This document shows positions 7,380 through 15,742 of a DNA stretch of 38,282 nt, piece by piece. The position numbers were made by a program, and so were the translations under genes. The DNA comes from an uncultured Elusimicrobiales bacterium (GTDB taxonomy: Bacteria > Elusimicrobiota > Elusimicrobia > Elusimicrobiales > Elusimicrobiaceae): assembly GCA_944325225.1 (NCBI GenBank), contig CALUZQ010000015.1, positions 1 to 38,282 of the forward strand, given 5' to 3'. How positions within the stretch are numbered: the stretch's first letter is position 1; every line of letters starts with the position of its first letter. The notes below the pieces were generated by a model. That model did no database searches, had not been told where the DNA came from, and saw nothing but the letters and a program-made list of their open reading frames with translations.

Positions 7380-8549
7380 ATGAAAGTGATTTATCTGGAC
7401 AATAACGCCACCACCCAATGCGCTCCGGCTGTTGTAGAAGCGATGCTTCCGTACTTTTCGGAAAAATACGGCAACGCTTCCAGTATGCATTCGTTTGGCG
7501 GCAACAACCGCCACGCCATTGATCACGCGCGCCAGCAGGTGGCCGATTTGATCGGCGCCGCTCACGCCGACGAAATTATTTTTACTTCCTGCGCTACGGA
7601 AAGCGATAACACGGCTATTTTTTCAGCCGTGCGCACCCAGCCCAACAAGAAACACCTCATCACTTCCGCGGTGGAACACCCGGCAATTATGGAGCCGTAC
7701 AAATACTTGGAAGCCCAAGGGTACCGGGTGGATTTTATCGGCGTAGATGAAAAAGGGCGTTTTGATATGGAGCGCTTTAAAAGCGTATTGGACGAAGATA
7801 CGGCGCTGGTGTCTGTGATGTGGGCCAACAGCGAAACGGGAACAATTTTTCCGATTGCCGAAATTGCCCGGCTGACGCACGAGAAAGGCGCGCTTTTTCA
7901 TACCGACGCCGTACAGGCCGTGGGGAAAATTCCCGTCCGGGTGCAGGAAACGGCGATTGATATGCTGTCTTTATCGGCGCATAAATTTCACGGGCCCAAA
8001 GGCGTGGGGGCGCTGTATGTGCGGCGCGGCACGCGGTTTATGCCCTATCTGATGGGAGGGCATCAAGAACGCCATCGCCGGGCCGGTACGGAAAATGTAC
8101 CTTATATCGTGGGGCTGGGCAAAGCGGCCGCATTGGCGCAAGAGCGCCTGGCGGACGGAACTTCCGCCCGGATTGCCGCCCTGCGCGACCGGCTGGAACA
8201 AGGGATTGTTTCCCGGATTCCCGATGTGAAAGTGAACGGCGATCCCGAACACCGGGTTCCTAACACCACCAATATCAGTTTTGGGTATATTGAAGGGGAA
8301 TCTATTTTGATGTACTTAAATGATTTGGGCGTGTGTGCGTCGTCGGGTTCGGCGTGTACTTCGGGCTCGCTGGAACCGTCGCATGTATTGCGGGCGATGG
8401 GGGTGCCGTTTCAGTTTGCGCACGGATCTATTCGGTTTTCTTTGTCGGACCAGACCACCCCGCAAGATATTGACCTGGTGCTTAACGAACTGCCGCCGAT
8501 TATTGAACGGCTGCGCAAAATTTCGCCGTTTTCGCGTTTAGCTGCGTAA
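7380..8549 (+). CDS. nifS: NifS cysteine desulfurase
   Basis: 389 residues, PLP-dependent class V aminotransferase fold. It begins MKVIYLDNNATTQCAPAVVEAM. The cofactor lysine is in SLSAHKFHGPKG (about residue 203). The active-site cysteine loop is CASSGSACTSGSLEPSHVL (about 325), the short-loop group I type typical of NifS/IscS. It converts cysteine to alanine and hands the sulfur to NifU. The start follows the nifU stop by 1 nt, so the two are translationally coupled. The cysteine supply genes cysK and cysE occur elsewhere in the window. Confidence 0.95.
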   Translation: MKVIYLDNNATTQCAPAVVEAMLPYFSEKYGNASSMHSFGGNNRHAIDHARQQVADLIGAAHADEIIFTSCATESDNTAIFSAVRTQPNKKHLITSAVEHPAIMEPYKYLEAQGYRVDFIGVDEKGRFDMERFKSVLDEDTALVSVMWANSETGTIFPIAEIARLTHEKGALFHTDAVQAVGKIPVRVQETAIDMLSLSAHKFHGPKGVGALYVRRGTRFMPYLMGGHQERHRRAGTENVPYIVGLGKAAALAQERLADGTSARIAALRDRLEQGIVSRIPDVKVNGDPEHRVPNTTNISFGYIEGESILMYLNDLGVCASSGSACTSGSLEPSHVLRAMGVPFQFAHGSIRFSLSDQTTPQDIDLVLNELPPIIERLRKISPFSRLAA

Positions 8550-8579
8550 GGAATAGGCCGCGCCCGCAACCGGGCGCGG
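8548..8579 (+). promoter_or_regulatory. Hairpin between nifS and the first nucleotidase gene, preceded by AAGGA
   Basis: A perfect 9-bp stem CCGCGCCCG/CGGGCGCGG (8558-8566 and 8571-8579, 4-nt loop) starts 8 nt after the nifS stop and ends 6 nt before the next ATG. It lacks a U-tract, so it is a poor intrinsic terminator. The only Shine-Dalgarno-like sequence (AAGGA, 8548-8552) lies on the far side of the stem; folding would bring it to about 11 nt from the ATG. Confidence 0.5.
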
Positions 8580-8585
8580 TCTTAT

Positions 8586-10052
8586 ATGATGAAAAAAATT
8601 ATTTTTAGTTTGTTGCTGTTGTGTGGGGCGCTGTCGGTTTTTGGCAAGACCGCCACGCTGTATCACACCAGCGATACGCACGGTTTTTTTTATCCGCAAG
8701 CCGGGCGGGGCGGCGCGGCCGCGTTGGCGGCGGTGTTGGCGGCCGGCCCGAAAGAATACCTGCTGTTGGACAGCGGCGACTTTGCCGAAGGAACCGTGGA
8801 AACTCAACAATCCAACGGGCTGAAAGCCATTTGGCTGATGAACCGGCTGGGGTATCATGCCGCCACGATTGGCAATCACGAATTTGCTTTTAAAGATAAC
8901 GGGTTTGACAATTTGACCGCCGCTGCCCGATTCCCGCTGCTGGCCGCCAATATCCAGCCCAAAGAGGGGGAAAATCTGCCGGCGGGGTTGCGTTCTTATC
9001 AAATTTTTACCGTTGGCGGCATTCGGATTGCTGTTATCGGATTAGCCAACCGAAATCCTACCAAACCCAGTCAAAAATATCAATTTACCAAGCCGCTTCC
9101 CGCGTTGGAAAAAGCATTGAACGAAGCGGCCAAACAACACCCGGACGCCGTGGTGGTGTTGGCGCACGATTCCTTGGCCGACGACCGGCCCGGTTCTCCT
9201 AATTATATAGGGGACATTGGTCGCCAATTTAGCGGACGCGTGCATATCGTGCTGGGCGGGCACGCTCATCAGATTTTTCAAAACGAAATCCGCGGCGGCA
9301 TTCTGCTTGCCGAAAGCGGCGCCCACTTGAAACAAGTTACTAAAATTACCCTGCAAACCGATGATAAAACCGGAAAAATAAAATCGGTCCGTTCGGAGTT
9401 GATTCCCTTGGAAATTGCCCAAACGGGAGAGGATAAAAAAATCAAAGCGTATGCCGAGTCCCTGCGGGAGCCGGGGGTAGATGAACCGGTGGGGCAAACC
9501 ACCGCCGCCTTTTATAAAAAAGCATTCATTCCCGGGCATATGGATTCCCCAACCGATAACTGGGTGGCCGACGCTACCTGCCGGTATGCTCCGGCCGATG
9601 TGTGTATTCACAATACGGGCGGCGCGCGCGTAGGACTGGCGAAAGGGGAGATTACCCGGCGGGATATTATTGATCTGTATCCGTTTGACAATACGGTGGT
9701 TACGGCGTCGGTAAGCGGGGAATTTCTGAAAAAATTAGTGGCCGGGGGCCTTGTTCCCTGGAATCGGCTGGCCTATTCGGGGTTGACGGTTTCGTATCGG
9801 AAAACGAAAAAAGGCAAAATCAAAAATTTAAAAATCTGGGTGCGCGGCGAGCGCCTGCAGGAAGATAAACAATATACCGTTTCGGTTAATTCCTATGTGG
9901 CGGGAGGCGGCAGCGAGGGAAAACTGTTTAAAACCTTGCCGGACGGAGCGGTCCGTCCCTCCGGAGAAAAAACCATGCGCCAAATTTTAGAGGACGATTT
10001 TAAACAGGGGGCTCTCACCCCGCCTCAGACGGGTCGGATCCGCCAAAAATAG
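8586..10052 (+). CDS. Exported 5'-nucleotidase-family metallophosphatase (copy 1)
   Basis: 488 residues, UshA/5'-nucleotidase superfamily. A signal peptide (about 1-20) is followed by a calcineurin-like metallophosphatase domain with all expected metal ligands: D30/H32 in TSDTHG, D65 in DSGDF, N97-H98 in GNHEF, H194 in AHDSL, and H226/H228 in GGHAH. The C-terminal 5'-nucleotidase domain (about 290-480) has HNTGGARVGLAKGEIT, YPFDNTVV and YVAGGGSEG. The enzyme probably hydrolyses nucleotides or related phosphoesters in the periplasm; the exact substrate is not predictable. It is a close paralogue of the next gene and a remote one of the third. The start is the first of two adjacent ATGs; no ribosome binding site lies directly upstream, only a hairpin. 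Confidence 0.9.
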   Translation: MMKKIIFSLLLLCGALSVFGKTATLYHTSDTHGFFYPQAGRGGAAALAAVLAAGPKEYLLLDSGDFAEGTVETQQSNGLKAIWLMNRLGYHAATIGNHEFAFKDNGFDNLTAAARFPLLAANIQPKEGENLPAGLRSYQIFTVGGIRIAVIGLANRNPTKPSQKYQFTKPLPALEKALNEAAKQHPDAVVVLAHDSLADDRPGSPNYIGDIGRQFSGRVHIVLGGHAHQIFQNEIRGGILLAESGAHLKQVTKITLQTDDKTGKIKSVRSELIPLEIAQTGEDKKIKAYAESLREPGVDEPVGQTTAAFYKKAFIPGHMDSPTDNWVADATCRYAPADVCIHNTGGARVGLAKGEITRRDIIDLYPFDNTVVTASVSGEFLKKLVAGGLVPWNRLAYSGLTVSYRKTKKGKIKNLKIWVRGERLQEDKQYTVSVNSYVAGGGSEGKLFKTLPDGAVRPSGEKTMRQILEDDFKQGALTPPQTGRIRQK

Positions 10053-10089
10053 ACGGCCCCTGCTTGAACGGCGCCGGCGTTTTTGTTAC

Positions 10090-10116
10090 TATAAATTATC
10101 CCTTTATAGGCAGGAG
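10090..10116 (+). promoter_or_regulatory. Putative -10 and ribosome binding site of nucleotidase copy 2
   Basis: TATAAA (10090-10095) lies in an AT-rich patch within an otherwise GC-rich gap and would place +1 near 10102. AGGAG (10112-10116) is 6 nt before the ATG at 10123. No convincing -35 was found, so the promoter is tentative; the ribosome binding site is clear. Confidence 0.4.
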
Positions 10117-10122
10117 ATTGCT

Positions 10123-11586
10123 ATGAAAAAAACCGGATTATTGGCTGTGTTTTTGTTGTTGCCGCTGGTCTTGCTGGCTAAAACTACGACGATTTATCAT
10201 ACCAGCGATACGCATGGATTTTTTTATCCCAAATCCGGCCAGGGCGGTTTTGCCGCTTTAGCGGCTGTCATTAAAGCGGGCCCGGCCAACTACCTGCTGC
10301 TGGACAGCGGCGACTTTTCCAACGGTACCGTAGAAACCCGTAACTCCCAAGGGCTTAAAGCCGTGCAGCTGATGAACCGTATGAGTTATGACGCCGCCAC
10401 CATTGGCAATCACGAATTTGATTTTAAGGACGAAGGGTTTGCCCCGCTGTTAGCCAATGCCCAGTTTGCCGTGCTGGCCGCTAACTTTTTTGAAACGGCT
10501 ACCGGTAAGTATCCGCCTTCGGTACTTCCTTATAAAATTTTTGATGAGAACGGCGTAAAAGTGGCAGTTATCGGGTTGGCAAACCGGGAACCTACCAACC
10601 CTTCCAAACAATACGCGTACGGCAAACCGATGGACGCGCTGGAAAAAGCCCTAAAAGAAGTGGAAGCCAAAGAGCCCAATTTTGTGGTGGTGTTGGTCCA
10701 CGATTCTTTAAAGGACGAAAAACACGGCACCAAGGCGTATGTCGGCGATATCGCCCGGAAATTTGGCGGGCGCGTGCATATCGTGCTGGGCGGGCATGCG
10801 CATAATATCTTTCAAAACGAATACATCAACGGCACGCTGTTTGTGGAAAGCGGCTGTTATTTAAAAAATGTCAGCCGCATCAGCGTTGAAACCGATGACG
10901 AAACCGGAAAATTTGTGTCGGCCAAATCGGAATTGATTCCGTTGGCGGTGGCTCAAACGGGGGAGGACGAAGCCCTCAAAGCATACGCCGATTCGCTGCG
11001 CGAGCCGGGGGTGGACGAAGTGCTGGGGGAACCCGCTGCCGCTATGAGCCGCCTGCCCCAGCAGGACGACCGGCAGGACGCGCCACTGAATAATTGGATT
11101 GCCGATTTGGTCCGGGCGTATTCCGGTGCCCAAATTGCCGTACACAATAACGGCGGTACGCGGGTAGATATGCCCCAAGGGTCCGTTACCAAACGGGATT
11201 TAATTGATATCCACCCCTTTGACAATACCATTACCTTGGTAACGGTGGACGGCCGCTTTTTAAAGAAATTTATCAAAAAGAGTTTTGCTCCCAACAGCTT
11301 ATATTCCTATTCGGGGCTGACGATTTCGTATAAGAAAAACAAAAAAGGGAAAATTAAAGATATAGAAATTCGGGTGGACGGCAAGCCCATACAGAATCGT
11401 CAAAAATACACCCTGGCGACCAATTCCTATATTGCCGGCGGCGGCAGTGAAGGGTGGATGTTTAAAAAAATCCCGGCCCAAAACAAAAAACTGGCGGGGA
11501 CGAAAACCATTCGCGACTTAATGGAAGACGCCCTGCGCGAGGGAACGGTGGTGCCGCCTGAAACCGGGAGAATCAAACAACGCTGA
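10123..11586 (+). CDS. Exported 5'-nucleotidase-family metallophosphatase (copy 2)
   Basis: 487 residues, co-linear with copy 1 over the whole length. A signal peptide (about 1-19) precedes intact metal-binding motifs: TSDTHG (D29, H31), DSGDF, GNHEF, VHDSL and GGHAH. The C-terminal substrate domain has HNNGGTRVDMPQGSVTKRDL, HPFDNTITLV and SYIAGGGSEG. Predicted role is periplasmic nucleotide/phosphoester hydrolysis, perhaps salvage of nucleosides and phosphate. It follows copy 1 after 70 nt and precedes copy 3 by 1 nt. Why two intact copies are kept is unknown; divergence in substrate specificity is plausible. Confidence 0.9.
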   Translation: MKKTGLLAVFLLLPLVLLAKTTTIYHTSDTHGFFYPKSGQGGFAALAAVIKAGPANYLLLDSGDFSNGTVETRNSQGLKAVQLMNRMSYDAATIGNHEFDFKDEGFAPLLANAQFAVLAANFFETATGKYPPSVLPYKIFDENGVKVAVIGLANREPTNPSKQYAYGKPMDALEKALKEVEAKEPNFVVVLVHDSLKDEKHGTKAYVGDIARKFGGRVHIVLGGHAHNIFQNEYINGTLFVESGCYLKNVSRISVETDDETGKFVSAKSELIPLAVAQTGEDEALKAYADSLREPGVDEVLGEPAAAMSRLPQQDDRQDAPLNNWIADLVRAYSGAQIAVHNNGGTRVDMPQGSVTKRDLIDIHPFDNTITLVTVDGRFLKKFIKKSFAPNSLYSYSGLTISYKKNKKGKIKDIEIRVDGKPIQNRQKYTLATNSYIAGGGSEGWMFKKIPAQNKKLAGTKTIRDLMEDALREGTVVPPETGRIKQR

Positions 11587-11587
11587 T

Positions 11588-13078
11588 ATGAATGGAAAAC
11601 GATGGAGCTGGCTGTTGGCGGTTTTGTTCCTGGCCGGCGGCTGCGGACGGGAAGAATTGACGCATATTGATATCTATTATACGGCTGATGTGCAGGGTTT
11701 TTACTGGTCGCGGCCGGAACCGCGCTGGGAGAACCGCGAAGCCGGCGGATATGCCGTGCTGAAGAAATTCTTGCAGAGCCGCAGCGAGCCCTATTTGTTA
11801 TTTGACGGCGGCAGCTGGTTCGGTTCCGCGCCCGAAGGCACGATGACCAAAGGCGCTTATGTGGCGGAGCTGGCGCGCACTTTGCCTTATACCGCGGGAA
11901 CCATCAGCGATAAAGATTTGGTGTATGGCTGGCCTTCGCTGCGGACCATTGTGCAGAAACTGCCTTATCCGTTTGTGGCATCTAATTTACGGTTGGAAAA
12001 TAAACTGCCCTGGCCTTTGCACGATTATCAGATACGCACTATTAGCGGAATTAAAATTGGCATTTTCGGGTTGGTTAGCTCCCAGGCGGTTAACAAAAAT
12101 AAAGCCCGTTTATTGGGGCTTCAAGCATTAGATTCCTTGCAAGTCGCCCAGGAGATGACGGCCCTTTTGAAAGAAAAAAATGTAGATTATATCATTGTGC
12201 TCAGCTCCCTGGGCGCGTCCCAGCAAGACGGCGCAACCGATACTTCTGTAGCCGAAGAAAACCCCGGCATAGGGTTAATTTTAAGTTCCAATAAAGACCG
12301 GGAAAACGCCGAAACGGATCAAATCAATGACACTTTTATTGTCTATCCCGGTTCTAAGTTGGACAGCGTGGCCCATATCCGTTTGTTTTTTGATAAAAAC
12401 AGGCAGCTGCGAAGCACTTCTTTTGAAGATATCGCTTTGTTAAAGGACAATTTCGGTGAAGACCCCGAAATCGCCGCCCACGCGGCAGATTTGCGGGCGG
12501 CTACACGCAAAAAAATGAATGCCCGCGTGGCGGAACTGCCGGAAGCAATTGGTATGGATTTGGCGGGCGAATCGGAATTGGGCGATTTGTTGGCCCAATG
12601 TCTGTATAAATGGTCCAAGTTAGACGGGGCAATCCTAAATTCCGATTCTATCCGCAGTGCGCTGCCGGCGGGGCGTCTGACGGAGTATGATTTGTACAAA
12701 GCTTATCCGTACGGGGATAACATTACTTTCCTTACTATTAAAGGCGCGGCTTTTTTAAAAGCCATGGAACTTTCTTTAAACGCCAAGGACAATTTTCCGC
12801 AGATTGCCGGGTTTACCGTTTCGTATGCCGATACTCCTGACGGTAAAAAAATCCGTCAGATCGTGTTGGATAACGGCCGGATTATTCGCCCGCAGGAAAC
12901 TTATCGTTTTGCCGTAACGGACCATGTCCTGGCGGGCGGGTTTGGGCATGATGGGTTTATAGATTCCCTGGAATTTAAGAACACATTTGTAGAAGCCCGG
13001 CAGATTATGCGTTCCTGCCTGGCACGCCAAAAGACGGTGCTGGCTCCTAAGTTGGGCCGCTGGAAGAAGGTGTTATGA
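11588..13078 (+). CDS. Lipoprotein, degenerate 5'-nucleotidase paralogue (probable pseudoenzyme, copy 3)
   Basis: 496 residues, aligned along the full length with copies 1 and 2. It has a lipoprotein signal (LFLAGGC, lipidated C19) instead of a cleavable signal peptide. Every metal-ligand motif of the metallophosphatase domain is altered: TSDTHG becomes TADVQG (His to Gln at 36), DSGD becomes DGGS (73-76), GNHE becomes SDKD (107-110), HDSL becomes SSLG, and GGHAH becomes SSNKD. The C-terminal domain is better kept (NSDSIRSALPAGRLTEYDL, YPYGDNITFLTI, HVLAGGFGHDGF). It therefore cannot be a normal two-metal phosphatase. A binding, scaffolding or regulatory role beside the two active copies is likely. 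It overlaps dusB by 4 nt (ATGA). The intact frame and coherent substitutions argue against a decaying pseudogene. Confidence 0.85.
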   Translation: MNGKRWSWLLAVLFLAGGCGREELTHIDIYYTADVQGFYWSRPEPRWENREAGGYAVLKKFLQSRSEPYLLFDGGSWFGSAPEGTMTKGAYVAELARTLPYTAGTISDKDLVYGWPSLRTIVQKLPYPFVASNLRLENKLPWPLHDYQIRTISGIKIGIFGLVSSQAVNKNKARLLGLQALDSLQVAQEMTALLKEKNVDYIIVLSSLGASQQDGATDTSVAEENPGIGLILSSNKDRENAETDQINDTFIVYPGSKLDSVAHIRLFFDKNRQLRSTSFEDIALLKDNFGEDPEIAAHAADLRAATRKKMNARVAELPEAIGMDLAGESELGDLLAQCLYKWSKLDGAILNSDSIRSALPAGRLTEYDLYKAYPYGDNITFLTIKGAAFLKAMELSLNAKDNFPQIAGFTVSYADTPDGKKIRQIVLDNGRIIRPQETYRFAVTDHVLAGGFGHDGFIDSLEFKNTFVEARQIMRSCLARQKTVLAPKLGRWKKVL

Positions 13079-14052
13079 GTGCTGTCCGCCCGCTGACGAT
13101 TGGTTCCTTTACGGCTCCCAACAATTTGCTTTTAGCCCCCATGGCGGGGATTACGGATTCCCCGTTTCGGGTGCTGTGTCTAAAAGGCGGCGCGGGGATT
13201 GTGTGTGCGGAAATGGTTTCCGCGCATGCCTTGCATTACGGTAATGAAAAAAGTGGGCGAATGCTGCAGGTGAATCCCAAGGAACACCCGGTTTCTATGC
13301 AAATTTTCGGGGCAGACGAACCAACTATCGCCGAGGCCGCCCGGCTGGCGGAACAGCAAGGCGCCGATATCGTGGATTTAAATGCCGGGTGCCCGGTAAA
13401 AAAAATCAACAAAGCCGGTGCGGGCTGCGTGCTGATGAAAGACGAAGCCAAACTGGGCCGGCTGATTGAAGCCGCGGTAAAAAGCGTGAAAATACCCGTT
13501 ACGCTAAAAACGCGTATTGCGCTGAACCACAAAGAATTTTTAGCTGTTCGGCTGGCCAAACTGGCCGAGCAGGCGGGTGCCAGCGCTATTACCCTGCATG
13601 CCCGCGCGGCGGTAGATGTACATAGCGGTCCGCCCAACATTGAAGCCGTGGGAGAAGCGTGTGCGGCGGTAAAAATCCCCGTGATTGGAAATGGCGGCAT
13701 CGTCAATGCCGCGGTGGCGCAGCAATTTTTTCAGGCCGGCTGTGCCGGTATTATGATTGGGCGCGGGGCGGTGGGAAACCCGTTTATTTTCCGGGATATT
13801 ATAGATGTTTTGGAGGGCCGGGAGCCGGCTTCCCAAACGACGCAGAACCGTTTGATGATTTACCTGGAATTAATCCGCGAGAATGCGGCTTATTATGGGG
13901 AGCGCATCGGTGTCAACCGCAGCCGCAAAACGGCGGGCGGCTGGATTAAAGATTTTCCTAACGCGGCCGAGGTGCGCGGCCGCTTTGTGCGGCTGGAAAC
14001 CCTGGCCGAAATTGAAGCGCTGTTTTCCCAAACTTTGGCGCGGCTGCAATAA
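13075..14052 (+). CDS. dusB: tRNA-dihydrouridine synthase (DusB family)
   Basis: 325 residues, FMN-dependent TIM barrel. Seen: LLAPMAGITDSPFR at the N-terminus, EMVSAHAL, the catalytic cysteine in LNAGCPVKKI (C106), KTRIALNH, TLHARAA, IPVIGNGGIVN and GIMIGRGAVGNPFIF, followed by a short helical C-terminal domain. It reduces specific uridines in the tRNA D-loop using NADPH. The start overlaps the stop of the preceding lipoprotein (ATGA), so it is co-translated with the nucleotidase cluster. rplM follows downstream from its own promoter. Confidence 0.93.
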   Translation: MSAVRPLTIGSFTAPNNLLLAPMAGITDSPFRVLCLKGGAGIVCAEMVSAHALHYGNEKSGRMLQVNPKEHPVSMQIFGADEPTIAEAARLAEQQGADIVDLNAGCPVKKINKAGAGCVLMKDEAKLGRLIEAAVKSVKIPVTLKTRIALNHKEFLAVRLAKLAEQAGASAITLHARAAVDVHSGPPNIEAVGEACAAVKIPVIGNGGIVNAAVAQQFFQAGCAGIMIGRGAVGNPFIFRDIIDVLEGREPASQTTQNRLMIYLELIRENAAYYGERIGVNRSRKTAGGWIKDFPNAAEVRGRFVRLETLAEIEALFSQTLARLQ

Positions 14053-14075
14053 AAGCCGTAAAAAATCCTAAATTT

Positions 14076-14148
14076 TGATATAATATATAGGAAACCACGA
14101 GTCATTAAGACAGCGGCCACCACTCCGCTGCGCATTAATTACAAAAGG
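14076..14148 (+). promoter_or_regulatory. rplM promoter and structured leader
   Basis: TGA-TATAAT (14076-14084) is an optimal extended -10, giving +1 near 14091 and a 72-nt leader. The leader contains a 6-bp hairpin CAGCGG/CCGCTG (14111-14116 and 14125-14130, 8-nt loop). The ribosome-binding AAAGGT lies about 13 nt before the ATG at 14163. Ribosomal-protein leaders, including that of L13-S9 in other bacteria, often carry autoregulatory structures; whether this one does is inference. Confidence 0.6.
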
Positions 14149-14162
14149 TAGAAACAAAAATT

Positions 14163-14588
14163 ATGACAAAAACTTTTTTGCCTTCCGTCAAGGAAGTAGA
14201 AACCACCCGCAAATGGCATCATATTGACGCCACGGGCAGAACCCTGGGCAGACTGGCTACGGAAATTGCCGTCTTGCTGATGGGGAAGCATAAAAGAACT
14301 TATACGCCTCATATGGACTGCGGCGACTTTGTCGTCGTTACCAACGCCGGCAAAATCAAACTGACCGGCAACAAAATGGAACAGAAGGTTTACTTCTCTC
14401 ACTCCGGTTATGCTAAAGGCGCCAAAGAAACGCCGGTAAAAAGAGTGTTGGAAAAGAACCCCACCAGAGTATTGGAATTGGCCGTAAAGAGAATGTTGGA
14501 CGAAAACAAACTCCGCGCGCCCAGAATGAAACGCTTGAGATTATTCGCCGGCGAAGAACACGCCTTCACCGAACGCTTTGGTAAATAA
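14163..14588 (+). CDS. rplM: 50S ribosomal protein L13
   Basis: 141 residues, the usual L13 length. Conserved features include TTRKWHHIDATGRTLGRLATEIA, LMGKHKRTYTPHMDCGDFVVVTNA, YFSHSGYAKG and the C-terminal AVKRMLDENKLRAPRMKRLRLF. It is an early-assembly large-subunit protein. It pairs with rpsI 15 nt downstream in the near-universal L13-S9 operon. Confidence 0.98.
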   Translation: MTKTFLPSVKEVETTRKWHHIDATGRTLGRLATEIAVLLMGKHKRTYTPHMDCGDFVVVTNAGKIKLTGNKMEQKVYFSHSGYAKGAKETPVKRVLEKNPTRVLELAVKRMLDENKLRAPRMKRLRLFAGEEHAFTERFGK

Positions 14589-14603
14589 GAGGGATAGAAA
14601 TTT

Positions 14604-14999
14604 ATGAACAATACGAAAGAACTTAAAACCGGAAGAAGAAAAACCTCCGTCGCCCAAGTGCAGTTGTTAAAAGGCAAAGGCCAGATTACAGTCAATGCGA
14701 AATCCTTGGACGAATACTTTGGCAACCACGCCCGCTGCAAAGCCGCCGTCAAGGCGCCGCTTGTGGTAACCAACTTGGAAAAAGAATACGATGTAACCGC
14801 GAAAGTAATTGGCGGCGGTATTTCTTCCCAAGCCGGTGCGTTGCGCCATGCGATTGCGCGCTCTTTGGCGGCAATCAGCGAAGATCTTAAAAAAGCCGTG
14901 AAAAAAGCCGGTTATCTGACCCGCGATCCCCGTATGGTGGAAAGAAAGAAACCCGGTCAGCCCGGCGCCCGCAAACGCTTCCAGTTCTCCAAACGCTAA
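14604..14999 (+). CDS. rpsI: 30S ribosomal protein S9
   Basis: 131 residues ending in the family signature GARKRFQFSKR, whose basic tail reaches the ribosomal P site. Also seen are TGRRKTSVAQVQLLKGKGQITVN, GGGISSQAGALRHAIARSL and KAGYLTRDPRMVERKKPG. A GAGGGAT ribosome binding site precedes the ATG. An intrinsic terminator follows 31 nt after the stop. Confidence 0.98.
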   Translation: MNNTKELKTGRRKTSVAQVQLLKGKGQITVNAKSLDEYFGNHARCKAAVKAPLVVTNLEKEYDVTAKVIGGGISSQAGALRHAIARSLAAISEDLKKAVKKAGYLTRDPRMVERKKPGQPGARKRFQFSKR

Positions 15000-15030
15000 T
15001 TATTGGCTGGAGCTTTTGCAGCAATGTTTT

Positions 15031-15062
15031 AAAACCCCGCTCCTTAAACAGAGCGGGGTTTT
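15031..15062 (+). terminator. Intrinsic terminator of rplM-rpsI
   Basis: AAAACCCCGCTC (15031-15042) pairs with GAGCGGGGTTTT (15051-15062) around an 8-nt loop; the descending arm supplies the T-run. The arm sequence CCCCGCTC/GAGCGGGG recurs in the terminators at 15713 and 16733. Confidence 0.9.
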
Positions 15063-15097
15063 ATAAAAGGAAATGGGGATAAAAAGGAGGAATTGAT

Positions 15098-15700
15098 ATG
15101 AAGCGTTGTTTCTTATTTTTGGGTGTATGTATGTTGGTGGCTGTTTCCTCGTTTGCACAAGGTTATCCCCAGTGGCTGCAGCAAGTGCAGGCGGCGGAGT
15201 TGGAATATGCGTCTTATGTAAATTCCACCACGAACTGGTATGCTTTGCGGGTTTTGAAAGAAGAAACCTATGAAAAACTGTGCTATGAAAAAATGATGGA
15301 CGATTCCAGCCCGTTTGTCCAAAAAGTACAGGAAATGTTGGGCAAAGATTTGGCCAAGAGCCAGCTGACCTCACTCTATGCTCTGATGAAGGGCCGGAGG
15401 GAATGGCTGCAGATGGAAGCCAGTAATGGAAAGATTTTTTTGCTGTATGTGATTGTGGCGGCCAATCCGCTGGATTTATCTTATATGACGGAAGAAAGTT
15501 TCCAGCGGCTGCGGGCATTGTTTCGCTTGGATTTTGATGAAAAAATAAATTTTCCTTCCAAAGTGGAACGGATCGGCGATGCGGTGTTTGTGTCGTATGA
15601 AAATTGGAACGACGAAGATACCCTCATTCGCATTGGTTTTAATTTAAAGAGCCGGGTAATAGATATTTGCCGCAACGAATGTTCGGAAAATCCATTTTAA
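15098..15700 (+). CDS. Exported protein of unknown function
   Basis: 200 residues with a signal peptide (MKRCFLFLGVCMLVAVSSFA, cleavage near AQ). The mature part is mixed helical and rich in Trp, Tyr, Leu and Glu, with cysteines near residue 69 and at the C-terminus (DICRNEC), but has no motif I recognise. A strong ribosome binding site AAGGAGG (15084-15090) lies 7 nt before the ATG. Intrinsic terminators flank it on both sides, so it is a single-gene unit. Location is likely periplasmic. Confidence 0.75.
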   Translation: MKRCFLFLGVCMLVAVSSFAQGYPQWLQQVQAAELEYASYVNSTTNWYALRVLKEETYEKLCYEKMMDDSSPFVQKVQEMLGKDLAKSQLTSLYALMKGRREWLQMEASNGKIFLLYVIVAANPLDLSYMTEESFQRLRALFRLDFDEKINFPSKVERIGDAVFVSYENWNDEDTLIRIGFNLKSRVIDICRNECSENPF

Positions 15701-15712
15701 GCCGTGTTTAAT

Positions 15713-15742
15713 AAAATCCCGCTCTAAAGAGCGGGATTTTTT
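15713..15742 (+). terminator. Intrinsic terminator after the exported protein
   Basis: AAAATCCCGCTC (15713-15724), TAAA loop, GAGCGGGATTTT (15729-15740) and further Ts: a 12-bp stem ending in a T-run. Confidence 0.9.

Noticed and set aside
6527-8549. nifU-nifS as evidence for nitrogen fixation
   Set aside because: No nitrogenase structural or cofactor genes are present; NifUS also serves as a general Fe-S system in non-fixing anaerobes.
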